From positions 25,001 through 72,500 of the forward strand of contig CAJNDS010001979.1 of NCBI GenBank assembly GCA_905221605.1: 47,500 nt of DNA. Direction: 5' to 3'. Shown here piece by piece: positions 10,715 through 18,259 of this stretch. Made by a program: the position numbers and the translations under genes. This DNA comes from Symbiodinium natans (lineage: Eukaryota > Sar > Dinophyceae > Suessiales > Symbiodiniaceae). The notes under the pieces were generated by a model that searched no databases, was not told the DNA's origin, and saw only the letters and a program-made list of their open reading frames with translations. Every line of letters starts with the position of its first letter. The first letter of the stretch is position 1.

Positions 10715-10916
10715 GGCAGTGGTTTGCAGCAGCAGCTGTGTCGATTTATCAGCATCGGAGCTGATGTCATCTTGTTTCAGAGTTCCTGAGCTCTGTGCGA
10801 TCCACCGATGGAAAAGAGCGGGAGTCCTCTGCAAGGGTGCCTCTTCGGTTTGCCGGGTTTGGTCCCGGGGGCTTGGTTGGTTTTGTGGGCTTCGTTTTCT
10901 TTGCTGCACGGTAGGA
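10715..10916 (+). repeat. 3' direct repeat, copy 2 (202 bp)
   Basis: Second copy of the 202-bp unit, 444 bp downstream of the first, with a 242-bp spacer (10473-10714) between them. Near-identity shows that the duplication is young or was homogenised by the element's replication. Because 444 is divisible by three, a 228-codon minus-strand frame crosses both copies, but I regard that frame as accidental. Confidence 0.9.
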
Positions 10917-11241
10917 TCCCCGAGCGACTCCCGTCTTCACTGCGTCCTCGTGTATCCTGATGTATCTTGTATCCTTGGTAATGTGTGCATAGCTCCCTTG
11001 GTACATTGATGAGATGACCCTAAGCAGTTGTTCTACATGATTTGATGTGGGATTGCATTTTCACGTACGTAGCATTTTCCGGTGTGCCTCCGGGAAGACT
11101 CCGGAGAAACGTTGCAACTCTTTGTCAAAGCGGGGCGGTGAATGATTCTGCTTCATGAGGTTCCTCAAAGCATGTCACTGCCTTTGGCTCGCCCTGGCAG
11201 CTGATCTGACAGTCTGTCACGTGTGTAGGACTCAGCCCTGG
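10917..11241. other. Spacer with no recognised gene
   Basis: About 320 bases between the retroelement repeats and the first telomeric array. No exon-like island or motif is convincing. Confidence 0.5.
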
Positions 11242-11525
11242 ACCCTAACCCCTGAAGCCTAAAGCCTAAAACCTGAACCCTCAATCCTCAACCCTTTCAA
11301 CCGCAAACCCTGAACCCAACACCTTAAACCCTCAACCCTCTCAACTTTAAACCGCAAACCTAAAATCTTAAACCCTAAACCCTAAACCCTAAACCCTAAA
11401 CCCTAAACCCTAAACCCTAAACCCTAAACCCTAAACCCTAAGCCCGAAGCCCTAAACCCTCAGCCCGCAGCCCTCAGCCCTCAGCCCTTAGCCCTAAGCC
11501 CTAAGCCCTACACCCTAAACCCGCA
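11242..11525 (-). repeat. Interstitial telomeric array (CCCTAAA)n, degenerate edges
   Basis: A perfect CCCTAAA core at about 11365-11445 is flanked by degenerate units (CCCTGAA, CCCTCAA, CCCTCAG, CCCTAAG). This is the first of many such arrays and lies just upstream of the exonuclease gene. The arrays further right appear in both orientations. Confidence 0.97.
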
Positions 11526-11629
11526 ACCCCTGGTAAGAAGGAACCTGTTCCATGTTAAGATGGCTGCGTCCTGGCAATGAGCTTTCTGACCAAGCCCTCC
11601 TGTGGCTTCCGGTTTAATTCCACCCGGCA

Positions 11630-13590
11630 ATGCACCGGAGAATTCACCGGAAAAGGCCGGAGGAAGAAGGCCTGGTGTTCCACCGGTTCCCAAAGCAGCC
11701 CATCGTAGTGGACCTAGCAGAAATCAATCCAAAGACTACGAAGTTTCCCGGCTCTGACTGGTTGGAGGGGAAGCTGAAGACCAAGCAGGCCGTGGGCTGG
11801 GACGTGGAGTGGCCGCCCGATGGCCGGACACAAGCAGAGAATCCCGTTGCCCTCATGCAGTTCGCCGATGCCGAGACAGCTTTGCTGGTTCGAACTCACA
11901 GGACGGGGCAGTGGCTGCCGAGCGTCATCAGAGAAGTGCTGACATCAGAGACCTGCACCAAAGTGTGCGTGGGATACGACAGCGCGGCCAAGCACAAGAT
12001 GCGGATGTCTTTCGACCTGCAGCCAGCAGCTTGGCAGGCCCTTTTGGGACATTTTACACATTTTTCCCGCTCTTGGGTTTAAGAGGATCCTATCCAGGAG
12101 TATGTTTCAGAGTGTTCCTCAGCCACCCAAGACGGGCTTGCTGGATTTGGCGACCCTTGCTGCGCAGAAGGGCCTGGAGGAAGCGGATCTGAAGTCGTTG
12201 GCCGAGCACTTTCAGTACCGCGTCCGCAAGGACGCCCGCGTAGGTCGCTCCAGCTGGGCGCAGCCGGAACTCACGGCGGAGCAGCAGGCTTATGCCGCCG
12301 ACGACGTGTACTTCGCGTTTCTGCTGAAAGAGAAGCTCCTTGGGGACCAAAGGTGAACCCTAGAAGGGTTTTGGGCTCATATATACCTGAATAGGAATTA
12401 TAGGAATAGAAAATTTCTGACCCCAATTTTATTGTTCAACCCATTCAACCCTCAGCCCTAAACCCTAAACCCTGTATCCTAGGGTTCACGTCGTCCCCAA
12501 GGTTGGAAGAGCTCCCTGACAAGGAGGACAAGGCCAAGAGCTCGGCGGTGGAAGGGCAGCTCAGGCTTCTTGCTGTCTTGGTTACCCTCTAGAATCCCTT
12601 AAAGGGTGTATGTATGTATTTATGTATATATATATATATATATATATCTACATATATATATATATATCTGTAATCCCTTGAGGGGTATATGTAGGGGGAT
12701 GTATGGTATCCTATTCCCCCCCCTGTTCCCTACTAAAGCAAACAGCAAGGCTTCAGGAAGGCTGGGTCGAGCACGGCATCGAGAAGAGGCACGACGGCCT
12801 CCGGTGCCGGCTCTGCAACTCTGGGCCCATGGCTACGCCCGACCACGTGCGGAAGCACATGCTGGGGAGCGACCACGCCTCTCAGAAGCACCCTAGACCC
12901 TAAGCCCTAAGCCCTAAACCCTAAACCCTAGACCCTCAAACCTCAAACCCTAAACCCTAAACCCTAAACCCTAAACCCTAAACCCTAAACCCTAAACCCT
13001 AAACCCTAAACCCTAAACCCTGCAGTCACCGTAGTCAGCTCTCATCAGCCATAAACTTCAAAGCATTGAAGCTGAGTTGAAGAGAATCCGGGCGAGACTC
13101 GGCATGGAGCAGGGCGCTTCAGACACCCTGACCGATGCCGCTTGGCCATATGAAGTTCTTGATCCTGGTTTAGGGCTTAGGGTTTAGGGTTTAGGGTTAG
13201 GGTTTAGGGTTTAGGGTTTAGGGTTTACGGTTTAGAACTGTGCTTGGCCAACCATTGCTTTGGTGCCAGGAGCAGGAGCACAATCACATTTACGAGGGAG
13301 ACGCCTGGACGAATGAAGGATCATCTTTTCCGCGACTGCCTTTACCCTAAACCCTAAACCCTAAACCCTAAACCCTAAACCCTAAACCCCAAACCCTAAA
13401 CCCTAAACCCTAAACCTTAAACCCTAACCCCTAAACCCTAAACCTTAAACCCTAAACCTTATTAAACCCTAAACCCTACACCCTAGCTTCATCCCAGGAT
13501 GGCTTGAATGGCGTGGAAAAGGGGCAGTTCGGGTGCTATCTCTGCGGAACAAAGACCCTGCAAAGTGTCTTGGCAGAGACCCACTTGAAG
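11630..13590 (+). CDS. WRN/DEDDy-type 3'-5' exonuclease joined to Cys2His2 zinc fingers, multi-exon
   Basis: Exons placed by hand: 11630-12025, 12132-12352, 12502-12564, 12750-12887, 13064-13160, 13270 to about 13344, and 13498-13590. The joins from exon 1 to exon 6 keep the frame, using GC-AG, GT-AG, GC-AG, GC-AG and GA-AG introns. Exonuclease motifs are complete: DVE of GWDVEWPP (11801-11809, motif I), Asp in VCVGYDSAAKH (11978, motif II), and Tyr and Asp of YAADDVYF (12291-12305, Yx3D). LKSLAEHFQYRV lies between motifs II and III, as in RNase D/WRN exonucleases. Exon 4 encodes a U1/matrin-like finger (CRLCNSGPMATPDHVRKH); exon 7 can be read as CYLCGTKTLQSVLAETHLK. Expected role: nuclear 3'-5' DNA/RNA trimming with finger-guided binding. 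The first ATG and the 13344-13498 join are uncertain, and the gene may continue rightwards. Confidence 0.78.
12444..12482 (-). repeat. Short telomeric block inside intron 2 of the exonuclease gene
   Basis: Degenerate CCCTCAG/CCCTAAA units (about five) within the 12353-12501 intron. That intron is bounded by GT at 12353 and AG at 12501. Confidence 0.85.
12570..12748. mobile_element. Introner-like hairpin element B1, forms intron 3
   Basis: The element starts TTGCTGTCTTGG and ends AAACAGCAA, with 7-bp copies of AGGCTTC at 12563-12569 and 12748-12754 (one base overlaps the right end). Removing 12565-12749 as a GC-AG intron leaves one copy of the duplicated site and restores the frame of the exonuclease gene across the join. 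The interior holds AATCCCTTAAAGGGT-type sequence and a TA-rich tract (12604-12668). This is insertion that created an intron, the definition of an introner. Confidence 0.8.
12604..12670. repeat. TA/TATG-rich microsatellite
   Basis: TGTATGTATT followed by two (TA)n runs, all inside the introner-like element. Confidence 0.85.
12893..13021 (-). repeat. Telomeric array (CCCTAAA)n in intron 4
   Basis: About 18 units, mostly perfect CCCTAAA. The array starts within 10 bases of the inferred GC donor at 12888 and ends about 40 bases before the acceptor at 13063. It fills most of the intron. Confidence 0.97.
13168..13231 (+). repeat. Telomeric array (TTTAGGG)n in intron 5
   Basis: About nine units in the orientation opposite to the previous array, starting at the end of exon 5. 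The GGTTTAGG units offer several GT donors in different phases; the GA at 13161 gives the in-frame join. Confidence 0.95.
13343..13489 (-). repeat. Telomeric array (CCCTAAA)n between exons 6 and 7
   Basis: About 20 units, with variants CCCCAAA, CCTTAAA and CCCTACA at the right end. Exon 7 starts eight bases after its last unit through CCCAG (13493-13497). Confidence 0.97.
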
Positions 13591-13722
13591 GTTCATGGTA
13601 CTTACTAACCAATTATAACTGGGCTTATAACTTATAATACCCCTACAAGGCCCTCTAGGGGTATTATAAGTAGGGTTATAAGTCCAGTTTTATTTGGTTA
13701 GTAAGTACCATGAACCTTCAAG
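13584..13722. mobile_element. Hairpin element A1 (introner-like)
   Basis: Near-perfect terminal inverted repeats of about 28 bp begin CTTGAAGGTTCATGGTAC and include TTACTAACCAA; the interior also pairs (TTATAACTTATAATACCCC with its complement). Read as a GT-AG intron from 13591 to 13722, it joins exon 7 to open sequence at 13723 in phase 0. Three related elements occur at 15947, 16962 and 40121. Confidence 0.85.
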
Positions 13723-13850
13723 CATGCAGTGTTAGACTCCCCTTTGCGCGACATGTCTCCCGCCGCAAGATCTACAAGCCGTCGCAAGTCACATCAACTC
13801 TCCGGGACATCAGGAGGCGCTGCGCAGTCTTTTGCCCACATCCTGTGTAA
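13723..13850 (+). CDS. Exon candidate after hairpin A1, continuing the zinc-finger gene
   Basis: Directly after the hairpin acceptor the frame continues as HAVLDSPLRDMSPAAR and stays open to 14007. A second frame is also open here (starting CSVRLPFARHVSRR) and pairs with an alternative frame of the preceding exon, so the true phase is unresolved. The right end is not defined. It is included as coding because it is open, codon use is typical of the neighbours and the join is clean. Confidence 0.45.
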
Positions 13851-14254
13851 CGGATTTCAGAGACAAGCAGGGCCCCGAAAGTGTTTATATGTAGCTTTGG
13901 CAGTGTCAGTGCATGTCATCTCAATCCGGATGCGTCACCGAAAAGTTCTCCTGTTTCGCCCTCCTCCCAGAACGTCGTTCGTGAAGTGGTTCAGAGGCCC
14001 AGAATGAGTTTTTTGCGGCATTGTGCTTGGAGCCGATGCGTACCGTGAACATTCCCATGTCAGTGTTTGAGAAGCCTCTGCTTCTGAAGTCTCGGAACAA
14101 GTGCGCTGCAGCAATCCCAAGAACATGAGAATGCCCACGCACAGGCATGGGTACACCTGGAGAAGAAAAGTGGCTTGAAACGGTGGGTTCAATGTTTGAA
14201 AGCAAGTGAGAGCAAGTACTGAGCCTCGAGTCTTTGCATCAGGCCCTGTCGCAG

Positions 14255-14320
14255 GGGAAGGCCATGGCTAAAGTCATTACGCAACAGCTTCGTGCTGGCC
14301 ACAAACAACAAAAGTTGCAG
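14255..14320 (+). CDS. Small exon, 22 codons
   Basis: Bounded by CGCAG before and GTGCAA after. Both ends are in phase 0 and the exon reads GKAMAKVITQQLRAGH and onwards. The basic, Gln-rich sequence has no recognisable motif. It lies between hairpin A1 and the telomeric array at 14443. Confidence 0.5.
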
Positions 14321-14344
14321 GTGCAATTTGTGTAGCTTCATGAT

Positions 14345-14432
14345 TGGGGATGTTCCCCCTTGTATTATCAGTCCTTAATAGGGATTCTAGTACACCCGAT
14401 TATAATCCCGATTAATTGTGCAGATGCCAACA
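14345..14432. mobile_element. Possible hairpin element C2
   Basis: GGGATGTTCCCCCTTGTAT, AGTCCTTAATAGGGA and ATTATAATC match the left half and centre of element C1 at 19083. The right arm is weak, so this is probably a decayed copy. Confidence 0.45.
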
Positions 14433-14442
14433 CCCTACACCC

Positions 14443-14527
14443 CCAGCCCTAACCCTAAACCCAAAACCCAAAACCCAAAACCCTAAACCCTAAACCCTAA
14501 ACCCTAAACCCAAAACCCAAAACCCCT
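14443..14527 (-). repeat. Telomeric array, CCCTAAA with CCCAAAA variants
   Basis: About 12 units; the two edges carry the variant CCCAAAA and the centre is perfect CCCTAAA. Confidence 0.95.
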
Positions 14528-14551
14528 TTGGGTGTATCTGCCCGCGGGCAG

Positions 14552-14638
14552 GCCATGAAGACAGAGGCGGAGAAGCTCAGAGAAGGCCCCTTCGAACGGC
14601 TCTGGAGCCTTGGCTCGAGCAGGCGCCCTCGCCCATTC
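14552..14638 (+). CDS. Exon candidate interrupted by hairpin B2
   Basis: Follows GGGCAG. Two plus frames are open. The one reading EPWLEQAPSPILT can be joined across hairpin B2 to VTHTKDTPAKKG at 14864 onwards, giving one continuous peptide. The function is unknown. The neighbouring telomeric block (14896) begins right after the second half. Confidence 0.5.
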
Positions 14639-14866
14639 TTACTGTTGGTTGGTAGGGAATGAGGGTTTAGGGTTTAGGGTTTAGGGTTTAGAGGGAATGA
14701 GGTACCCTATACTAGTCCCGTAAAGAGGTTATCCTGTAATAATCCCTGAATGAGGTCCCCTGTAATACTCCCTTAGTTATAATCCCTTGAAGAGGTACCG
14801 TATAATCATCCCTTAAAGGAGATGGAGGGTAGCTCATTTCCCTCATTCCCTACCAACCATCAGTAA
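14639..14866. mobile_element. Hairpin element B2 with telomeric repeats inside
   Basis: Terminal inverted repeats TTACTG...GGTAGGGAATGAGGG and the complement ending CAGTAA, flanked by CCCATTC (14632-14638) and CCCATAC (14867-14873), a 6/7 target-site duplication. The interior contains four TTTAGGG units (14664-14692) next to the left arm, followed by repeated AATCCCTT/AGGTACC-type phrases shared with B1 and B3. Confidence 0.75.
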
Positions 14867-14895
14867 CCCATACTAAGGACACTCCTGCTAAGAAA

Positions 14896-14943
14896 GGGTT
14901 TAGGGTTTAAGGTTTAGGATTGAGGGTTTGGAGTTTAGGGTTT
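14896..14943 (+). repeat. Degenerate telomeric block (TTTAGGG)n
   Basis: About six imperfect units immediately downstream of the short exon piece after hairpin B2. Confidence 0.85.
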
Positions 14944-15111
14944 TGTATAGCAGGCATATACACATATACAAATAGTCATATCATACAATCATATGTAGTA
15001 CTAGAAGAATCATAAGAAGAATGGCCAGTTCTGTCCCGGCTTTCTTCCCGGCATCCGCCCATGTTTGGTACTTTCGGACTCTACATCCTTGGACGGTAGT
15101 ATTGGCAGTTC

Positions 15112-15176
15112 CTAAACCCTAAACCTTAAACCCTAAACCCTAAACCCTAAACCCTAAACCCTAAACCCTAAACCGT
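15112..15176 (-). repeat. Telomeric array (CCCTAAA)n
   Basis: About nine units, one with CCTTAAA. Confidence 0.95.
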
Positions 15177-15205
15177 GGAAGACCATATAACGGAGACTCG
15201 CGCAG

Positions 15206-15303
15206 TGAGTACTGCTCTCGAAGACGGTCAGGAACCCCGGATGCCTCGGAAGATGGACCCCCCACGCCCGAACACCCCGAAAAAGCCTTAAAAGGCCCTG
15301 AAA
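15206..15303 (+). CDS. Exon candidate flanked by opposite-facing telomeric arrays
   Basis: Follows CGCGCAG and reads EYCSRRRSGTPDASEDG, then PPTPEHPEKALKG. This Arg/Ser- and Pro-rich sequence looks like a disordered protein region. A CCCTAAA array lies on its left and a TTTAGGG array on its right. Donor and family are undetermined. Confidence 0.5.
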
Positions 15304-15348
15304 GGGTTTAGGTTTAGGGTTTAGGGTTTAGGGTTTAGGGTTTAGGGC
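15304..15348 (+). repeat. Telomeric array (TTTAGGG)n
   Basis: Six units starting at the right end of the preceding exon-like island. A short CCCTAAA block follows at 15420-15446. Confidence 0.95.
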
Positions 15349-15612
15349 CCGAAAGCCTTTCTCCCTAAAGCCCCAAAAAGCCCTCAACCCCAATCGAACA
15401 CTGGGAACAGGACCCAGCTCTAAACCCTAAACCCGAAACCCTAAAGCCTAAGAACCCTACTGAAAAACCCCGAAGACCCTAAAAGACCCCAAAAAACCCT
15501 GGAATGTACACTGTTTAGGCCCCAGCACCTGAGAGAACATTCGACGTTCAAAGAGCGCCTCCGGTGCCCAAACCCTAAGCGAGGGGCTGAGTTTCTCAAA
15601 AAAAGACACCAG

Positions 15613-15771
15613 GAATCTTCCTGATTATGTCATCCTGGAAGGCGATGAGCTGAATTGCAACGTGTTTGCGCTTGAGATTTTGAAAGCTGTAGCTCTCAAA
15701 GGTTCAGTGGGCAATTTTTGGAGCATGCGGTCTTCACCCGAGGCACACTTTGCCAGTCCCTGGCCAGCAGG
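15613..15771 (+). CDS. Exon candidate, 53 codons
   Basis: Starts after ACACCAG and ends before GTAGAC. It reads NLPDYVILEGDELNCNVFAL and continues through ALKGSVGNFWSM, which is convincingly protein-like. No family is recognised. A minus-strand frame is also open here but reads less naturally, so the strand is likely rather than certain. Confidence 0.55.
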
Positions 15772-15805
15772 GTAGACGAGACACATGTCTTCAATTAGCT
15801 TGCTG

Positions 15806-15842
15806 TTAGGGTTTAGGGTTTACGGTTTAGGGTTTAGGGTTA
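15806..15842 (+). repeat. Telomeric block (TTTAGGG)n
   Basis: Five units between duplicated copies of the phrase TTAGCTTGCTGTT (15796 and 15841). The block may therefore have been inserted with a target duplication of about 13 bp (AGCTTGCTGTT on both sides). Confidence 0.9.
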
Positions 15843-15884
15843 GCTTGCTGTTTTGTGTGGGTGCCTACCTCGACGTGATGTCAG

Positions 15885-16213
15885 CGATCGCACCCGAGGA
15901 TGTACCTCCATCTGCATGGCAGCTCAGAGAACTGACCAGACCACTACTTGGAGGTTCATGGTACTTACTAACCACTTACAACTGCACTTATAACCCACTT
16001 CTAAGCCCCTTCAGTGCCCTAATATGGTTATAAGTACAGTCAGAAGTACAGTAGTACAGTTATAGCTGGTTAATAAGTACCATGAACCTCCAAGCAGATA
16101 CCGCGTTGCAGTACAAGAGCTGCTTGGGCTTCGGATTGGCAGGGGCAGCCTCCAAGGCAAGAGGCATTCCATCAGAGTGCGGGCTCTTGAACATGAAGAC
16201 ATCATCTGGATAA
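15885..16213 (+). CDS. Two exons split by hairpin A2
   Basis: Exon 15885-15950 (AIAPEDVPPSAWQLREL) and exon 16095-16213 (DTALQYKSCLGFGLAGAAS, then TAA at 16211) join in frame if hairpin A2 is removed as a GA-AG intron. Codon use matches neighbouring exons. Two other readings are also open across the same splice, including a minus-strand one (PDDVFMFKSPHSDGMPLALE), because a hairpin intron has splice signals on both strands. The plus reading is preferred from the neighbours' strand only. Confidence 0.45.
15947..16094. mobile_element. Hairpin element A2 (introner-like)
   Basis: Begins CTTGGAGGTTCATGGTACTT and ends with its complement ACCATGAACCTCCAAG. The arms pair over about 27 bases, with internal pairs such as GGTTATAAGTACAGT. 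Same family as A1, A3 and A4. Confidence 0.9.
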
Positions 16214-16289
16214 GGGAGCCTTGGGCCGAATTTTTGTCGGACTCGCACGATGCTCGTGGTCACGTCTGGGGTAGTAGCATCTGCCGAGA

Positions 16290-16351
16290 CCTAAACCCTA
16301 AACCCCAAACTCCAAACCCTAAGCCCCAAACCCTAAACCCTAAGCCCTGAA
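16290..16351 (-). repeat. Telomeric array, CCCTAAA/CCCCAAA
   Basis: About eight units with CCCCAAA, CTCCAAA and CCCTAAG variants. Confidence 0.93.
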
Positions 16352-16364
16352 GCTAAATACTAAG

Positions 16365-16426
16365 GAGAAGAATCAGCTGGTGTATACCCAGACGGGCGAG
16401 ATTGTAGTTCGCATCCTGGCTGCGTG
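16365..16426 (+). CDS. Small exon candidate
   Basis: Reads EKNQLVYTQTGEIVVRIL and ends near TGGGTGG. Open in a single natural-looking frame between a CCCTAAA and a TTTAGGG array. The boundaries are approximate. Confidence 0.45.
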
Positions 16427-16480
16427 GGTGGTTGCGTGTTTGCATGCCCCGAGAAAAGTGGCTCTTCGTAGGGAATGAGG

Positions 16481-16573
16481 GAATTGGGAGGGGTTTAGGG
16501 TTTAGGGTTTAGGGTTCAGGGTTTAGGGTTTAGGGTTCAGGGTCAGGGTTCAGGGTTTAGGGTTCCCAATTTG
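16481..16573 (+). repeat. Telomeric array (TTTAGGG)n between short inverted repeats
   Basis: About ten units with TTCAGGG variants, bracketed by GAATTGGGA and TTCCCAATTT. Another telomeric array sits between inverted arms. Confidence 0.9.
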
Positions 16574-16581
16574 TCAACCTT

Positions 16582-16727
16582 CTGAGGGTAGTTTCATGGG
16601 CCCTTACGATGGTCCCGAACCTCGCTTGAAGTTCTGAAGTATGGGCCCTGAATTTGTACTGGGTGCATCAGGGCCCCTTTTCAGGGCCCATACGAAGGGA
16701 CCAGGTAACTACCCTAAGACTATAAGC
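16582..16727. mobile_element. Possible inverted-repeat element
   Basis: AGGGTAGTTTCATGGGCCC on the left pairs imperfectly with GGGACCAGGTAACTACCCT on the right. The centre contains two further GGGCCC-type pairs. It may be a decayed hairpin element of a separate family. Confidence 0.5.
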
Positions 16728-16734
16728 CCTTAAG

Positions 16735-16809
16735 CCTAACCCTAAACCCTAAACCCTAAACCCTAAACCCTAAATCCTAAACCCTAAACCCGAAACCCTA
16801 AACCCTAAC
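16735..16809 (-). repeat. Telomeric array (CCCTAAA)n
   Basis: Ten to eleven units with CCCGAAA and ATCCTAA variants. Confidence 0.95.
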
Positions 16810-16827
16810 TTGTCAGCCTGTGATCAG

Positions 16828-16900
16828 CCTGTTGCAATGGCCCAGGAAAGAATATCGTGGTGCCGCGTGCTGGGGCCTCGGAGCACTGCCTCTGTTGGCT
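16828..16900 (+). CDS. Small exon candidate before hairpin B3
   Basis: Follows TGATCAG and reads PVAMAQERISWCRVLGPRS, open up to the B3 hairpin. After the hairpin the sequence from 17181 reads SSGHEAEQRVLTAQSVIAGA. The two may belong together, but I could not fix the phase. Confidence 0.4.
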
Positions 16901-17177
16901 GGTTCTTAGGAAAGGAATGAGGGAAAAAGGGCCCTATGCAATCCCTTAAAGGGTATATATACTTGTAGGTTCATGGTACTTAGAACCCACTTATAACTGC
17001 CTTACAACTCACTTATAAGCCCTTTAAGTGCCCTATTATGGTTATAGCTCACTTTTAAGCCCCTTAAGTGCCCAATTATGGTTATAATTGGGTTACAAGT
17101 ACCAGCAATAATTGGGTTATTAAGTACCATGAACCTCCAAGTAGGGTCCTACTTCCCTCATTCCCTACTAAGAACCA
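16900..17177. mobile_element. Hairpin element B3 hosting nested hairpin A3
   Basis: Outer arms TGGTTCTTAG...GGAATGAGGGAA and TTCCCTCATTCCCTACTAAG followed by AACCA pair. Inside, AATCCCTTAAAGGGTATATA matches element B1. The whole of hairpin A3 lies within it. Confidence 0.8.
16962..17141. mobile_element. Hairpin element A3, nested in B3
   Basis: Arms CTTGTAGGTTCATGGTACTT and ACCATGAACCTCCAAG. The interior carries a partly duplicated ACTTATAAGCCCTTTAAGTG phrase. Position inside B3 shows that A inserted after B. Confidence 0.88.
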
Positions 17178-17180
17178 CAG

Positions 17181-17514
17181 GGTCTAGTGGTCATGAAGCA
17201 GAACAACGTGTTTTGACAGCTCAAAGCGTGATTGCAGGAGCCATCTGGTAACGGCCCCAGAAGGCTTCTTCGGAGAGCTCTGCTTGTGGTTGTGCACGAG
17301 CACCGGTATTCATGCGACTTCCCCAAAAAAAGTTGCGCAAAAACACAGTTCCTGCGGCGTTTGAGGTGGCGCGCCAGCACTTCCAGAAGGTTGGGCGTCC
17401 AACCTCGATCCTACTTCTGGTAGAACATACTACTGGCGCGCTCCTTGATCGCAAAGCTAAGCTGGCAATGCACAATGTGCCAATGTCACTAAACCTGCCG
17501 AAACACCCCTAAAC
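17181..17514 (+). CDS. Exon cluster ending at a stop
   Basis: From 17261 a plus frame is open to TAA at 17512-17514 (KASSESSACGCARAP, then PQKKLRKNTVPAAFEVARQH and ILLLVEHTTGALLDRKAKLA). An in-frame stop at 17249 marks the upstream limit, so this is either an exon or an ORF starting at ATG 17312. The preceding island 17181-17248 reads EAEQRVLTAQSVIAGAI. A minus-strand frame of 84 codons overlaps, and strand choice rests on the neighbours. No family is recognised. Confidence 0.45.
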
Positions 17515-17950
17515 CCTACACCCTGAACCGTATGCCCTACACATAGTGATTGGCAAGCTTCAGCTGCAAGGTTGATCAGCCAAATCAAAGCCAGTGGGAG
17601 CATCCAGGAAAGGTCAGCTCATCAACCACAGGCGACGTGTTGAGAATCTTAGAAGGTCTCTCCTGTTGTTTTGCCCCGCACAGCAATTGGACGATACATC
17701 AGGGTCAGTGAAGCAAGACGGCTACAAGACAAGCTGTCGCTAGCTGAGACGTGTACTGGAGCATGCCAGTGCTGACTTGCTCCATCGGTGTCGTTCGCAT
17801 TGGTTGCATGCAGTCTTGTGAGGCAATGGCCCACTGCCTGATGATTGGGAGGAGCACGAAGCCGATGATGGACGGGTCTTTTACTACTGCGCGCTGGCCT
17901 GCTTTGAGTGAGTTTTTTGTTTGCCGAAGGGTGTGTTTCTTGCCTACTGA

Positions 17951-18259
17951 GTGTTCTCCTCTCTGAACAGAGGTCTGAGAACCTTGAGATCGCAGTGGCA
18001 GCGTCCGACGATTGCTAGCCCAATGGTTGATTCTGTGCGCGGCCAGGAAGCTCCCACGCTTCACAAGCAGGAACGCCATGCCACGTCAGCGCCACTGCGG
18101 GAGACGTCGAGTCATCCAGTGGCGTGCAGCGAGCCTCAGAAGTTGGCCCCCGGCTGGGATGTCTATCGCAACGAGCGTGGTGAAGCCTTCTTCTGGGATG
18201 CAGAGAATCAAGCAGCTTGCCCGCTAGGAGTCATTAAGGTGCCTATTGACCAACGGTGA
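17951..18259 (+). CDS. WW-like domain exon
   Basis: An open frame of 102 codons. Residues about 66-90 read LAPGWDVYRNERGEAFFW, which fits the first half of a WW fold (LxPGW, then G and an aromatic pair); the second Trp is absent (AACP follows). The upstream part is basic and Ser/Thr-rich. A GA donor near 18248 would join phase 0 to the exon at 18941. WW modules bind proline-rich partners; here that is inference from a partial match. The open frame may start upstream of the true exon boundary. Confidence 0.5.
   Translation: MFSSLNRGLRTLRSQWQRPTIASPMVDSVRGQEAPTLHKQERHATSAPLRETSSHPVACSEPQKLAPGWDVYRNERGEAFFWDAENQAACPLGVIKVPIDQR

Larger units (their letters stand above)
5370..10916 (+). mobile_element. 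Degenerate RT/RNase H retroelement (dinoflagellate, possibly DIRS/Ngaro-like)
   Basis: A 5.5-kb plus-strand element with the order Gag-like acidic/basic region, GK-rich linker, conserved upstream pol segment, Cys/His segment, reverse transcriptase, RNase H, then two 202-bp direct repeats. The reading frame changes at least five times (near 5600, 6280, 6755, 7280 and 8690). Four changes are of the kind a one-base deletion would give and one of the kind a one-base insertion would give. One further stop at 7850-7852 is followed directly by ATG. No integrase, tyrosine recombinase or endonuclease domain was seen. The RNase H layout, with TDN and EADRLTN motifs, resembles DIRS-type elements, but that placement is inference. 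The limits are approximate because no target-site duplication was found. Confidence 0.75.

Noticed and set aside
10223-10909. 228-codon minus-strand frame with an internal peptide repeat
   Set aside because: It is antisense to the two 202-bp direct repeats, and the repeat spacing is a multiple of three, which explains both its length and its repeat.
16060-16263. Minus-strand gene across hairpin A2
   Set aside because: It reads naturally and could be spliced, but a hairpin intron gives valid splice signals on both strands, and all neighbouring exons favour the plus strand. Kept only as an alternative.
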